From Candidatus Limimorpha caballi (lineage in GTDB: Bacteria; Bacteroidota; Bacteroidia; Bacteroidales; F082), in NCBI GenBank assembly GCA_018064605.1, contig JAGHUX010000020.1, positions 1 to 39,337 of the forward strand: a DNA stretch of 39,337 nt, written 5' to 3'. Of the stretch, positions 17,014 to 24,502 are shown piece by piece (position 1 is the first letter of the stretch; each line of letters begins with the position of its first letter). The translations under genes and the position numbers were made by a program. A model generated the notes under the pieces. The model searched no databases and was not told the origin of the DNA. It saw nothing but the letters and a program-made list of their open reading frames with translations.

Positions 17014-18501
17014 ATGTACGATTTTGTCATAACAGGTGCAGGTCTGGCGGGGTTGGAGTTCGGCTATCTCATGGCCAAGAAAGGCAACAGAGTCTGCGTG
17101 CTTGAGAAAGACAGCCGCATCGGAGGATGTCTTCAGACCTTCAAAAGAAACGGTATGTTGTATGACACTGGTTTTCATTACGTTGGCGGCCTTGATGAAG
17201 GTCAGCCGCTGAACACGCTCTTCAAGGAACTTGACCTTCTGGATTTGCCATGGAAACGTCTCGACAATGATGCATTCGATGAAGTCATCGTCGGTGATGA
17301 GCATTATTTCTTTGCCAACGGCTTTGACAATTTCGCCGAAAGGATCATAACTGATTACAAATCAAACGGTCACGAGATAAGCAAAGAAAGTGCTGAAGGC
17401 GTTTTCAAATATGCAAGATTCCTTGAGGCTGTCGGCGACAACATCTTCAATGTCTTGAACGACGCACCACATTCAAACACGATGGATTTGTTTGCGCGTC
17501 CAGCATATCAGTTCCTGAAAGAAACGATAAAAGATGACAGACTCATCGGGGTTGTTTCCGGCACTTCAATGAAATTGGAACTGCGTCCGGAGACGCTTCC
17601 GCTTTACACTTTCGCACAGATCAACAGCTCGTTTATCCGCAGCGCATGGCGGCTCGAAGGAGGCGGGATGCAGATCGCAGACCGACTCGCTGAAGGAATC
17701 AGAAGTTTCGGCGGAGATGTCATCACCAACGCCGAAGTCACCAAATTCGTTGAAAATAAAGGTGTTATAAAAGCCATTGAGATAAATGACGGAGATGAGG
17801 CAATCGAAGGAAAAATCTTCATCTCAAGCATTCATCCGAAACTGACGTTAGACCTGGTTCCAAAAGAAGGCAGCCTGATAAGAAACATCTTCAGAAAACG
17901 CATCGCGAACCTCGGCAACACATACGGGATGTTCACCGTGAACATGAAACTAAGAGACAGCGTTGTACCTTACAAAAATCGTAACATTTACATACACAAC
18001 AGCTTCGACAGCATCTGGCAACAGTCTGAATATCAACCCGATATAAGCAGCAGAAGTCTGATGATAAGTTATCAGGTGCCGACAGACGGAAGCATGTTTA
18101 CAAGAAACATTGACATTTTGATGCCGATGTACTGGGACGAACTGACGAAATGGGAAGGCACGAAAGTCGGGCGCAGAGGCGGGGAATACGAGGAGATGAA
18201 ACGCGAGTTTGCGGAGAGATGCATCGAGAAAGCGACGGGGAACATCCCCGAACTCAAAGGGAACATCGAGGAATTTCACACCTCCACCCCACTCACCTAC
18301 CGCGACTACACCGGTGCCGTCGAAGGCTCGGCCTACGGGATCAGGAAAGACTGCAACAAGTCACTGATGACGGTGCTTGCCCCGAACACGTCCATCCCGA
18401 ATCTTTACATGACGGGACAAAACCTGAATCTCCACGGAGTTCTCGGTGTCACGATGACGGCCTTCATGCTTTACAGGCACGGAAATTTTAAGGACATTTA
18501 G
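17014..18501 (+). CDS. FAD-dependent oxidoreductase, phytoene-desaturase/retinol-saturase type
   Basis: 495 residues. The N-terminal Rossmann motif is FVITGAGLAGLEFGYLMA (~residues 4-21), then VLEKDSRIGGCLQTF. Near the C-terminus are EGSAYGIRKD (~448-457) and NLYMTGQNLNLHGVLGVTMTAF (~471-492), typical of CrtI-like and retinol saturase enzymes. These add or remove double bonds in polyene chains with FAD. In this cluster it may reduce or desaturate the assembled acyl chain; that role is inferred from neighbours. Start 17014 gives the canonical MYDFVITGAG. Confidence 0.85.
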   Translation: MYDFVITGAGLAGLEFGYLMAKKGNRVCVLEKDSRIGGCLQTFKRNGMLYDTGFHYVGGLDEGQPLNTLFKELDLLDLPWKRLDNDAFDEVIVGDEHYFFANGFDNFAERIITDYKSNGHEISKESAEGVFKYARFLEAVGDNIFNVLNDAPHSNTMDLFARPAYQFLKETIKDDRLIGVVSGTSMKLELRPETLPLYTFAQINSSFIRSAWRLEGGGMQIADRLAEGIRSFGGDVITNAEVTKFVENKGVIKAIEINDGDEAIEGKIFISSIHPKLTLDLVPKEGSLIRNIFRKRIANLGNTYGMFTVNMKLRDSVVPYKNRNIYIHNSFDSIWQQSEYQPDISSRSLMISYQVPTDGSMFTRNIDILMPMYWDELTKWEGTKVGRRGGEYEEMKREFAERCIEKATGNIPELKGNIEEFHTSTPLTYRDYTGAVEGSAYGIRKDCNKSLMTVLAPNTSIPNLYMTGQNLNLHGVLGVTMTAFMLYRHGNFKDI

Positions 18502-18523
18502 TCGTCCCAATTCATTTTTTCCC

Positions 18524-18531
18524 TATCTTTG
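18524..18531 (+). promoter_or_regulatory. -7 box (TATCTTTG) of the second cluster unit
   Basis: It matches TAnnTTTG and lies about 160 bases before the ketoreductase ATG at 18692, predicting an unusually long leader. In the leader, GTCAGTA-CGA (18545-18554) can pair with TCGATACTGAC (18597-18607) with a one-base bulge. Confidence 0.5.
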
Positions 18532-18691
18532 CCAGATTAAAAAAGTCAGTACGATTTTAAAGAAGCCATTGTTTGCTTTTTGTGCAAGAAAAATTGTCGA
18601 TACTGACCATAAATTTATGTAAAATCAGTGCCTTCACATATTGAAGACATTTAAAAACAGAAATGATTTATTGTTAAAACTAATATAATCA

Positions 18692-19420
18692 ATGAGATAC
18701 GCATTAGTAACAGGAGGTTCGAGAGGCATTGGCAAGGCCATCTGCATAGCTTTGGCGAAAGACGGATTTCCTGTGATAATAAATTACAATTCAAACGACG
18801 AGGCCGCATTGGAAGTCAAGAACATAATTGAAGAACAAGGCGGCAAAGCGGAACTGATGAAGTTCAACGTCACCGATGCAGCGGCAATCGAGGCCTCGTT
18901 GGACGCATGGAGCGAGTCACATCCGGAAGATTACATCGCGGTTTTGGTGAACAACGCCGGAATCAGGATGGACAACGTGTTCGTTTTCATGGAAGACGAG
19001 CAATGGAACAGCGTGATTGACACCACCTTAGGCGGGTTTTACAATGTCACGCGACGTCTCGTCAAGACAATGATGACAAAACGTTGGGGCAGGATCATCA
19101 ATATGGCATCGTTGTCGGGGCTGAAAGGTCTTCCGGGACAGACGAACTATTCTTCAGCGAAGGCGGCGGTCATCGGAGCGACAAAGGCCTTGGCGCAAGA
19201 AGTCGCCTCAAGGAAAATCACCGTCAACGCCATCGCACCTGGTTTCATCGCGACCGACATGACAAAAGACCTCGATGAGAAATCGCTGAAAGCCAATATT
19301 CCGGCGGGTCGTTTCGGTCAGCCGGAGGAAGTCGCAGCAGTCGCGTCATTCCTCGCATCTGAGGGCGCGTCATACGTGACAGGCAACGTGATTTCCGTCA
19401 ACGGAGGCTTATATACTTGA
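18692..19420 (+). CDS. 3-oxoacyl-ACP reductase (FabG-like SDR)
   Basis: 242 residues, a classical short-chain dehydrogenase. The cofactor motif TGGSRGIG is at ~7-14, NNAG at ~90-93, and the catalytic Ser in NMASLSG with Tyr153 and Lys157 in NYSSAKAA. The end PAGRFGQPEEVAAVASFLAS..ASYVTGNVISVNGG is typical of FabG. It reduces the beta-keto group made by the ketosynthase, using NADPH. Its stop overlaps the next gene's start (TGATG), so the two are translationally coupled. Confidence 0.95.
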   Translation: MRYALVTGGSRGIGKAICIALAKDGFPVIINYNSNDEAALEVKNIIEEQGGKAELMKFNVTDAAAIEASLDAWSESHPEDYIAVLVNNAGIRMDNVFVFMEDEQWNSVIDTTLGGFYNVTRRLVKTMMTKRWGRIINMASLSGLKGLPGQTNYSSAKAAVIGATKALAQEVASRKITVNAIAPGFIATDMTKDLDEKSLKANIPAGRFGQPEEVAAVASFLASEGASYVTGNVISVNGGLYT

Positions 19421-19887
19421 TGAAAACACCAAAAAAATTTTCATTTAATGAGTTTTTTGATTCCAACATGATGAACATCAACGATTTTGACATATCAGAC
19501 CTGATTCCGCAAAGAAGACCTTTCGTGATGGTTGACCGACTGACGGAGTGTGACGACGACGGCGCGACATCAGAGCTGACCTTCAAGGAAGACAACATCT
19601 TCCGTTCCGGCGATGTGATGACAGAAAGCGGGATGATGGAAAACATCGCGCAGACATGCGCCGCGAGAATCGGTTATCTCGGACTGCTCAACAACGAGCC
19701 GGTCAAAATCGGTGTCATCGGCGGCATAAAAAACATGCAATTCTTTGATTCACCAAGAGTTGGCGACACTTTAGTCACAAAGGTCAGCATCGTGAGCGTG
19801 GTTTTCAACGTGACACTTGTCAACGCGAAGGTTTTCTGCAACGGGAAACTAATGGCAGAAGGTGACATGAAGATCGCACTGACATGA
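19420..19887 (+). CDS. Hotdog-fold dehydratase-like protein lacking the FabZ His (ApeP-like)
   Basis: 155 residues. The opening DLIPQRRPFVMVDRLTECDDD matches the FabZ start (LPHR.PFL.VDR), and MMENIAQTCAARIG matches the catalytic-Glu helix. The GHFP..P..PG loop that supplies the catalytic His is missing. ApeP-type proteins of aryl-polyene pathways share this pattern, and they act with a partner dehydratase (from memory). The gene at 20330 could be that partner. The start ATG overlaps the ketoreductase stop; internal ATGs at 19468 or 19471 would give a more compact protein. Confidence 0.82.
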   Translation: MKTPKKFSFNEFFDSNMMNINDFDISDLIPQRRPFVMVDRLTECDDDGATSELTFKEDNIFRSGDVMTESGMMENIAQTCAARIGYLGLLNNEPVKIGVIGGIKNMQFFDSPRVGDTLVTKVSIVSVVFNVTLVNAKVFCNGKLMAEGDMKIALT

Positions 19888-19943
19888 CAAGACAAACATT
19901 ACATTGATTTACAAGCGTTTAAATAAGACTAAAAATATACAAA

Positions 19944-20297
19944 ATGCTAAGATTGATTACAATAGCGGTTTTACAGAGCGTTTTTTTGGCAGGCGGACAA
20001 GTCTTCCTGAAACTTTCCATGGAAAGTCTCGGAGTATTCTCATGGACTTGGGAATGGTTCAAGAAAGCATTGATTAACTGGCCGTTATATTGCTGCGGGG
20101 GCAGTTTAGTTTTCGCGGTTCTTCTTTATTTCAACATGCTGAAAAACTACGATTTCTCGGTTGCATACCCTATCACAAGCATCAGCTACATCTTCGGGAT
20201 GGCCGCCGCCTTGTTTGTTTTCCACGAAACCATTCCGCTAACGAGATGGATCGGCGTGGTCTTAATAGTTATCGGTGTCGTGTTTTTAGTTAAATGA
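19944..20297 (+). CDS. Small four-helix transporter, SMR/ArnE-like
   Basis: 117 residues with four hydrophobic helices (LITIAVLQSVFLAGGQVF, LYCCGGSLVFAVLLYFNML, VAYPITSISYIFGMAAALFVF, RWIGVVLIVIGVVFLV). It has the size and layout of small multidrug resistance and ArnE/ArnF flippase subunits. The conserved membrane Glu of EmrE in helix 1 is replaced by Gln (GGQVFLKLS), which fits an ArnE-like lipid flippase better than a proton-driven drug pump. It sits between two hotdog genes in the cluster, so moving the finished lipid across the inner membrane is a reasonable inference. Confidence 0.75.
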   Translation: MLRLITIAVLQSVFLAGGQVFLKLSMESLGVFSWTWEWFKKALINWPLYCCGGSLVFAVLLYFNMLKNYDFSVAYPITSISYIFGMAAALFVFHETIPLTRWIGVVLIVIGVVFLVK

Positions 20298-20329
20298 ACG
20301 CAAATAAATATATTTAATTGACAATCAAT

Positions 20330-20689
20330 ATGTTCGACGGATTATATAAAATAAATGGAGCCACAGGGAACGGATATCTTGTAGGATTGGACAAGGAAAA
20401 CATGATTTTCAATGTTCATTTTGAAGGCAACCCGGTGCTTCCCGGCGCGTGCATGATTGAGATGGCAAGAGAACTTATTGAAATGAAAATCAATGAAAAA
20501 GTAAAAATTACAAACATCAGAAACCTCAGGTTTTTCGATATGGTGAAACCAACGAGCAACAATGAAATTTTATTTTCATTCGACACAAAAGTCACTGAAA
20601 ATGAAATGTTTGAAGCAAAATTCATCATTTCAGACACAAGTACGGAAAAGACTTTCGCCAAATTCACACTGACAGTTGGGAAAGATTAA
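20330..20689 (+). CDS. FabZ/ApeI-like hotdog dehydratase
   Basis: 119 residues. The catalytic loop NVHFEGNPVLPGACMIEMARELIE (residues ~30-53) keeps the His, the P-VLPG turn and the Glu helix of FabZ-type dehydratases. It should remove water from a 3-hydroxyacyl-ACP, probably together with the His-less hotdog protein at 19420. ATG 20330 is chosen because it aligns the N-terminus with the family; a TTG at 20318 is less likely. It is 16 bp upstream of the second acyltransferase. Confidence 0.82.
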   Translation: MFDGLYKINGATGNGYLVGLDKENMIFNVHFEGNPVLPGACMIEMARELIEMKINEKVKITNIRNLRFFDMVKPTSNNEILFSFDTKVTENEMFEAKFIISDTSTEKTFAKFTLTVGKD

Positions 20690-20705
20690 TATAAAAACGA
20701 CAATC

Positions 20706-21857
20706 ATGATACCAGAGCAATTTGAAGATATAAGGTCATTCACGACAGAAGAAATCCCGGCAGCGATGCGGCTCCTTTACGAAGACGAAACCGCCGCAAA
20801 GATTGTCAAACTTGTCTTCGGTGAAGAAAACTTCGATGAAGCGAGAAAAATGCTTCTTACGATAAAAACATCTGACGAGCTGCAGCAGAAAATCATGTCT
20901 CAATGCAAAAGATGGATTGTGTCAAATTCAATGAAAGCCATTGAAACACAAGGATTTGAGACAATTAAAAATGGAAAGCCTTATCTTTTCACAGGCAATC
21001 ACCGCGACATCACCCTTGATGCCTTCATGCTTCAGATCAGCATGATTGAAAACGGACTCAACTCATGCAACATCGCCTTTGGCAGCAACCTGATTCTAAA
21101 CAAGACCATTGAGATTTTCAGCAAGGCCAACAAGATGTTCAAAGTCGAGAGGTCGCAGAATATCAGAGAGTTAGCCATAAATTCGCAACATCTCTCCGAC
21201 TATATAAGATACCTTATTAAAGATAATCAACCGGTGTGGATTGCGCAGCGCAACGGACGCACAAAAGACGGCAACGACAAGACCGACCACGGCATCATCA
21301 CAATGTTTTCAATGTCAGGCGACCGTAACGACTTGATTACCAACCTTTCAGAACTCAATATCACGCCGGTTGCCACGTCATACGAATTCGAGCCTTGCGC
21401 CATGATGAAAGCACGCGAGCGTTACATCACCGAACGCGACGGCAAATATGAGAAGCAGCCGATGGAAGACATGGACAGCATGATTTCAGGCATCTGGAAG
21501 AAGAAAGGCTTCATGAACATCGCAATCTGCCGAAGCATCACGAGAGAAGACCTGAACGAATACGAAGGTGCCGACAAACGTGAAATAATTCAAGCGTTTG
21601 CCGATTTGATTGACAAAAGGATTTACGAAAATTACAGGCTCTATCCGAACAACTTCATCGCACACGACTGGTTGTCAGGGGCTTCAACATTCAAAAGGCA
21701 TTACACTGAAAAAGACAAGGACATCTTCAAAGCGTATTGCGACAAGATTTTCTCGAAATTATACGAAGAACTCGGCAGCGAAGCGGAAACGCGCTTCACC
21801 GAGATCCTGCTCGGAATTTATGCGAATCCTGTTGAGAACAAAATCAGGAATTCTTGA
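20706..21857 (+). CDS. PlsC/GPAT-type acyltransferase, last gene of the lipid cluster
   Basis: 383 residues. The acyltransferase site is GNHRDITLDAF (~residues 99-109, HX5D), followed by WIAQRNGRTKDGNDKTDH (~179-196), a block shared with GPAT-like enzymes. No clear membrane segment is seen, unlike the first acyltransferase. It is the second acyl-transfer enzyme of the cluster, so the product may carry two acyl chains, or one enzyme may load a shared lipid scaffold. The 14-bp overlap of its 3' end with the convergent vapD gene marks the end of the cluster. Confidence 0.82.
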   Translation: MIPEQFEDIRSFTTEEIPAAMRLLYEDETAAKIVKLVFGEENFDEARKMLLTIKTSDELQQKIMSQCKRWIVSNSMKAIETQGFETIKNGKPYLFTGNHRDITLDAFMLQISMIENGLNSCNIAFGSNLILNKTIEIFSKANKMFKVERSQNIRELAINSQHLSDYIRYLIKDNQPVWIAQRNGRTKDGNDKTDHGIITMFSMSGDRNDLITNLSELNITPVATSYEFEPCAMMKARERYITERDGKYEKQPMEDMDSMISGIWKKKGFMNIAICRSITREDLNEYEGADKREIIQAFADLIDKRIYENYRLYPNNFIAHDWLSGASTFKRHYTEKDKDIFKAYCDKIFSKLYEELGSEAETRFTEILLGIYANPVENKIRNS

Positions 21858-22125
21858 TTATTTCGGTGAAATTCGACCAATCCTCAACACGATACCCTCT
21901 GATATCGCGGACTGATTTCTTAAACCAGTCAATTTTTGACAAATCCATGATAGCTTTCGTCAGGTTCACCAAACTGTCGATCCTCGTCATATAAGTACTC
22001 CCCTGAATCCACTCGAACCCATCTTTCAGAAGAAGCTTCTTAATCTCATAATATGCATTGTGATAATGCTCACCATAATACACTTTAAGATTAGAAACGG
22101 CCATGTCAAAACTCAAAGCATACAT
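21844..22125 (-). CDS. vapD: VapD-family endoribonuclease toxin
   Basis: 93 residues that match VapD well: MYALSFDMAVSNLKVYYG, then GFEWIQGSTYM at ~38-48, then DWFKKSVRDIRGYRVEDWSNFTEII at ~68-92. VapD is a small RNase with a Cas2-like fold, conserved acidic residues near the N-terminus and a strand carrying QGS.Y. It acts as a toxin or growth modulator. The start codon overlaps the stop of a 58-aa gene (TAATG), the usual partner arrangement. The 3' end overlaps the acyltransferase gene by 14 bp. Confidence 0.9.
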   Translation of the reverse strand: MYALSFDMAVSNLKVYYGEHYHNAYYEIKKLLLKDGFEWIQGSTYMTRIDSLVNLTKAIMDLSKIDWFKKSVRDIRGYRVEDWSNFTEIIKNS

Positions 22126-22301
22126 TATGCAACAAATTTAAAAAGTTCTTGTGGTCCGAAAAAAATATCACCAGCATCGGTCTTTACAGAAATCACAATA
22201 CCGATAAATGAATTATTTTCAACTTCAATTACTTGACCTACAATCCAATTGACTTCATTTGTAAGGTCAGGTGAAACCAAAACGCTATCTCCAACTTTCA
22301 T
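22125..22301 (-). CDS. 58-aa partner of VapD, probable antitoxin
   Basis: A short gene: MKVGDSVLVSPDLTNEVNWI at the N-terminus and IFFGPQELFKFVA at the end. It begins at ATG 22301 and its TAA overlaps the vapD ATG. The protein looks like a small all-beta, KOW-like or barrel fold (VGDSVLV...WIVGQVIEV). Position and coupling match the VapX-VapD type of pair; the antitoxin role is inferred, since I see no clear sequence likeness to known VapX. The -7 box at 22316-22323 lies 14 bases upstream. Confidence 0.7.
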   Translation of the reverse strand: MKVGDSVLVSPDLTNEVNWIVGQVIEVENNSFIGIVISVKTDAGDIFFGPQELFKFVA

Positions 22302-22315
22302 ATTTTATTTTTTTG

Positions 22316-22323
22316 CAAAAGTA
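22316..22323 (-). promoter_or_regulatory. -7 box (TACTTTTG) of the VapD pair
   Basis: It matches TAnnTTTG on the minus strand, 14 bases before the 58-aa gene and just downstream of the ABC-F stop at 22363, so the pair has its own promoter. Confidence 0.6.
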
Positions 22324-22362
22324 CTATTTTTTCAAGAAAAAAGATTTGTTTTTAGAATTTTT

Positions 22363-24276
22363 TTACATCGCTAACTCCCCCCACTTGTCCATCAGGTTCT
22401 GGAGATCCTCTTTCTTCTTGCCGTATGACCAATAGAAATCGTCGTCGATTTTCACTTCAGGATGTGAAGTCGGGTCGGCCATAATCTCGTCGAGCGTGGC
22501 GAGTTCCTGCTCACGTTTCTCTATCTCCTCCTCCAACCTCTTGATTTCCTTTTCGATACGTTTCTTCTCACGGTCGTCTTTCTTCTTGGCCTCGTAATCG
22601 ACCTTGCTTTGAGAAACCTGCACCTCCTGTTGCTGCGACTTCTGTCTGCGGTTCAAATCATCGAGTTCCTTTATGCGTTTCTCTTCGAGGAAATCGTAAA
22701 TATCGCCGATGTATTCCTTGATGTGAGGCTTTTTAAATTCATAGACTTTATTCGTCAGACCTTGCAGGAAGTCGCGGTCATGCGACACAACTATCAGAGT
22801 ACCATCGAATTGTATCAAAGCCGATTTCAAAATGTCCTTTGAGAGCATGTCAAGGTGGTTAGTCGGTTCGTCGAGAATCAGCAGGTTTGTCGGGAAGAGA
22901 AGCATTTTGGCGAGAGAGAGCCTCGCCTTCTCGCCGCCCGAAAGCACCTTCACTTTCTTGTCGATTGTCTCGCCGCTGAAAAGGAACGCGCCGAGCAGCG
23001 ACTTCACCTTCACGCGCATGTCGCCGGTCGCCACGTCATCGAGAGTCTCAAAGACCGTCTTCTCCGGATCGAGCATATCTTGCTGATTCTGAGCGTAATA
23101 GCCGATTTTAACTTCATGTCCGAGCTTCACCTCGCCAGTATAATCGAGGACACCGGCGATGATTTTCGACAGCGTTGACTTCCCTTCGCCGTTACGTCCG
23201 ACGAAAGCTATTTTCTCGCCACGGGGAATCAACAGATTGATATCGTTGAGGATACATTTCTCATCATAGCATTTCCCGACATGATTCAGTTCGAGTGTCA
23301 CCTTGCCGGAATGCGGCGCGGGCGGGAACTTGAAGTGCATCACCGACTTGTCGCGGTCGTCGATCTCAACGATGTCCATCCTCTCAAGCTGTTTCACGCG
23401 CGACTGCACCTGCTTTGCCTTCGTCGCCTTGTAACGGAAACGCTCGATGAACGCCTCGATGTCTTTTATCTCACGCTGCTGGTTGTCATACGCAGCCTTC
23501 TGCAAGTCGATGCGTTCCTCGCGACGCTCCACAAACTCTGTGTAAGCGCATTTGTAATCGTAAATCTTCCCGCCGGAAATCTCGATGGTTCTTATCGTGA
23601 TATGGTCGAGAAAAGCGCGGTCGTGCGAAACCATGAAAATTGAGCCGAAATAACTTTTCAGATAACCCTCGAGCCACTGAATTGACTCAATATCAAGGTG
23701 GTTTGTCGGCTCGTCGAGGAGGAGCAGGTTCGGTTTCCTCAGCAGAATCTTGGCAAGTTCCACGCGCATCTGCCAGCCGTTGCTGAACTCGTTCATGGCG
23801 CGGTACATGTCGTCGTGGTCGAAGCCGAGGCCGACGAGGATACGCTCCGCCTCGCCCTCTATCGAATGCCCGCCGATGAGAGTGAGACGCTCGTTCAACG
23901 CGCTCATCTTCTCGCAAAGTCTCTGATAACCAGCACTTTCATAATCAGTGCGTTCCGACAGTTCATCCTGAAGCTGCGCAAGTTTCTTCTCAATCTGATG
24001 ATATTCGTCAAAAGCCGTCATCGTCTCATCGAGGACGGTCCTTGTGGAATGGATATTTTTCTCCTGCGGAAGATAGCCGACAGTGACGTCATCCGACATG
24101 ACGACGTTGCCGTGCGACGGCTGTTCGAGGCCGGCGATGATTTTTATGAGCGTGGTCTTCCCCGCCCCGTTTTTCCCGACGAGACCTATGCGGTCTTTCT
24201 CACGAATCATGAAATTGATGTCGGAGAAAAGGTCCTGACCGGTGAAATGTATCGAAAGATTCTGTATTGAAATCAT
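22363..24276 (-). CDS. ABC-F family ATPase
   Basis: 637 residues with two ATP-binding domains and no membrane segment. Domain 1 has Walker A GKNGAGKTT (~36-44), signature FSNGWQMR and Walker B LLLLDEPTNHLD. Domain 2 has GRNGEGKST (~350-358), LSGGEKARLSLA and LLILDEPTNHLD. The linker (~245-315) is rich in charged helices, and the C-terminal 110 residues are a coiled coil (KKKDDREKKRIEKEIKRLEEEIEKREQ, split here by my reading) as in Uup/YheS-type proteins. ABC-F proteins act on ribosomes; whether this one is housekeeping or gives antibiotic protection cannot be told. Confidence 0.93.
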   Translation of the reverse strand: MISIQNLSIHFTGQDLFSDINFMIREKDRIGLVGKNGAGKTTLIKIIAGLEQPSHGNVVMSDDVTVGYLPQEKNIHSTRTVLDETMTAFDEYHQIEKKLAQLQDELSERTDYESAGYQRLCEKMSALNERLTLIGGHSIEGEAERILVGLGFDHDDMYRAMNEFSNGWQMRVELAKILLRKPNLLLLDEPTNHLDIESIQWLEGYLKSYFGSIFMVSHDRAFLDHITIRTIEISGGKIYDYKCAYTEFVERREERIDLQKAAYDNQQREIKDIEAFIERFRYKATKAKQVQSRVKQLERMDIVEIDDRDKSVMHFKFPPAPHSGKVTLELNHVGKCYDEKCILNDINLLIPRGEKIAFVGRNGEGKSTLSKIIAGVLDYTGEVKLGHEVKIGYYAQNQQDMLDPEKTVFETLDDVATGDMRVKVKSLLGAFLFSGETIDKKVKVLSGGEKARLSLAKMLLFPTNLLILDEPTNHLDMLSKDILKSALIQFDGTLIVVSHDRDFLQGLTNKVYEFKKPHIKEYIGDIYDFLEEKRIKELDDLNRRQKSQQQEVQVSQSKVDYEAKKKDDREKKRIEKEIKRLEEEIEKREQELATLDEIMADPTSHPEVKIDDDFYWSYGKKKEDLQNLMDKWGELAM

Positions 24277-24327
24277 AATAAAAAATTAAAAATCGATTTA
24301 TATCCAATAATAACTTAAAAAACATAT

Positions 24328-24495
24328 TTATTTAATTACCAACGAATTAAATTTTAGAGGTTGCCTATCTTTTCTTGTTTTGAATACATCAATTAACATT
24401 CTTATGATATTGTTCATATTCTTAAATTCCTTTCGGTCACATCGGACATTCTCTTGTGGGTACTCATGGAGCATATATTGTTTTAGTTCAAGCAT
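24328..24495 (-). CDS. Small uncharacterised ORF after the AlbA_2 gene
   Basis: 55 residues starting 7 bases past the AlbA_2 stop: MLELKQYMLHEYPQENV, then DRKEFKNMNNIIRMLIDVFK. It is basic and helical, with no recognised domain. Its LHEYPQ segment is encoded by the 20-bp sequence repeated at 26289-26308, where the same frame reads QQHLLHEYPQ and then stops. It may be a real small gene or the tail of a gene split by insertion of the AlbA_2 segment. The remaining 227-bp gap up to 24503 holds nothing else that I see. Confidence 0.35.
   Translation of the reverse strand: MLELKQYMLHEYPQENVRCDRKEFKNMNNIIRMLIDVFKTRKDRQPLKFNSLVIK
24454..24473. repeat. 20-bp direct repeat, left copy
   Basis: Identical to 26289-26308 (begins TTGTGGGTACTC). 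The two copies bound a 1.8-kb segment with the AlbA_2 gene and an 89-aa ORF. The flanking bases differ at both ends. Confidence 0.75.
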
Positions 24496-24502
24496 ATTCT
24501 AA

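Noticed and set aside
21844..22125. Cas2-like protein as a sign of a CRISPR locus
   Set aside because: VapD shares the Cas2 fold, but no spacer-repeat array or other cas gene is present; the 58-aa partner fits a toxin pair.
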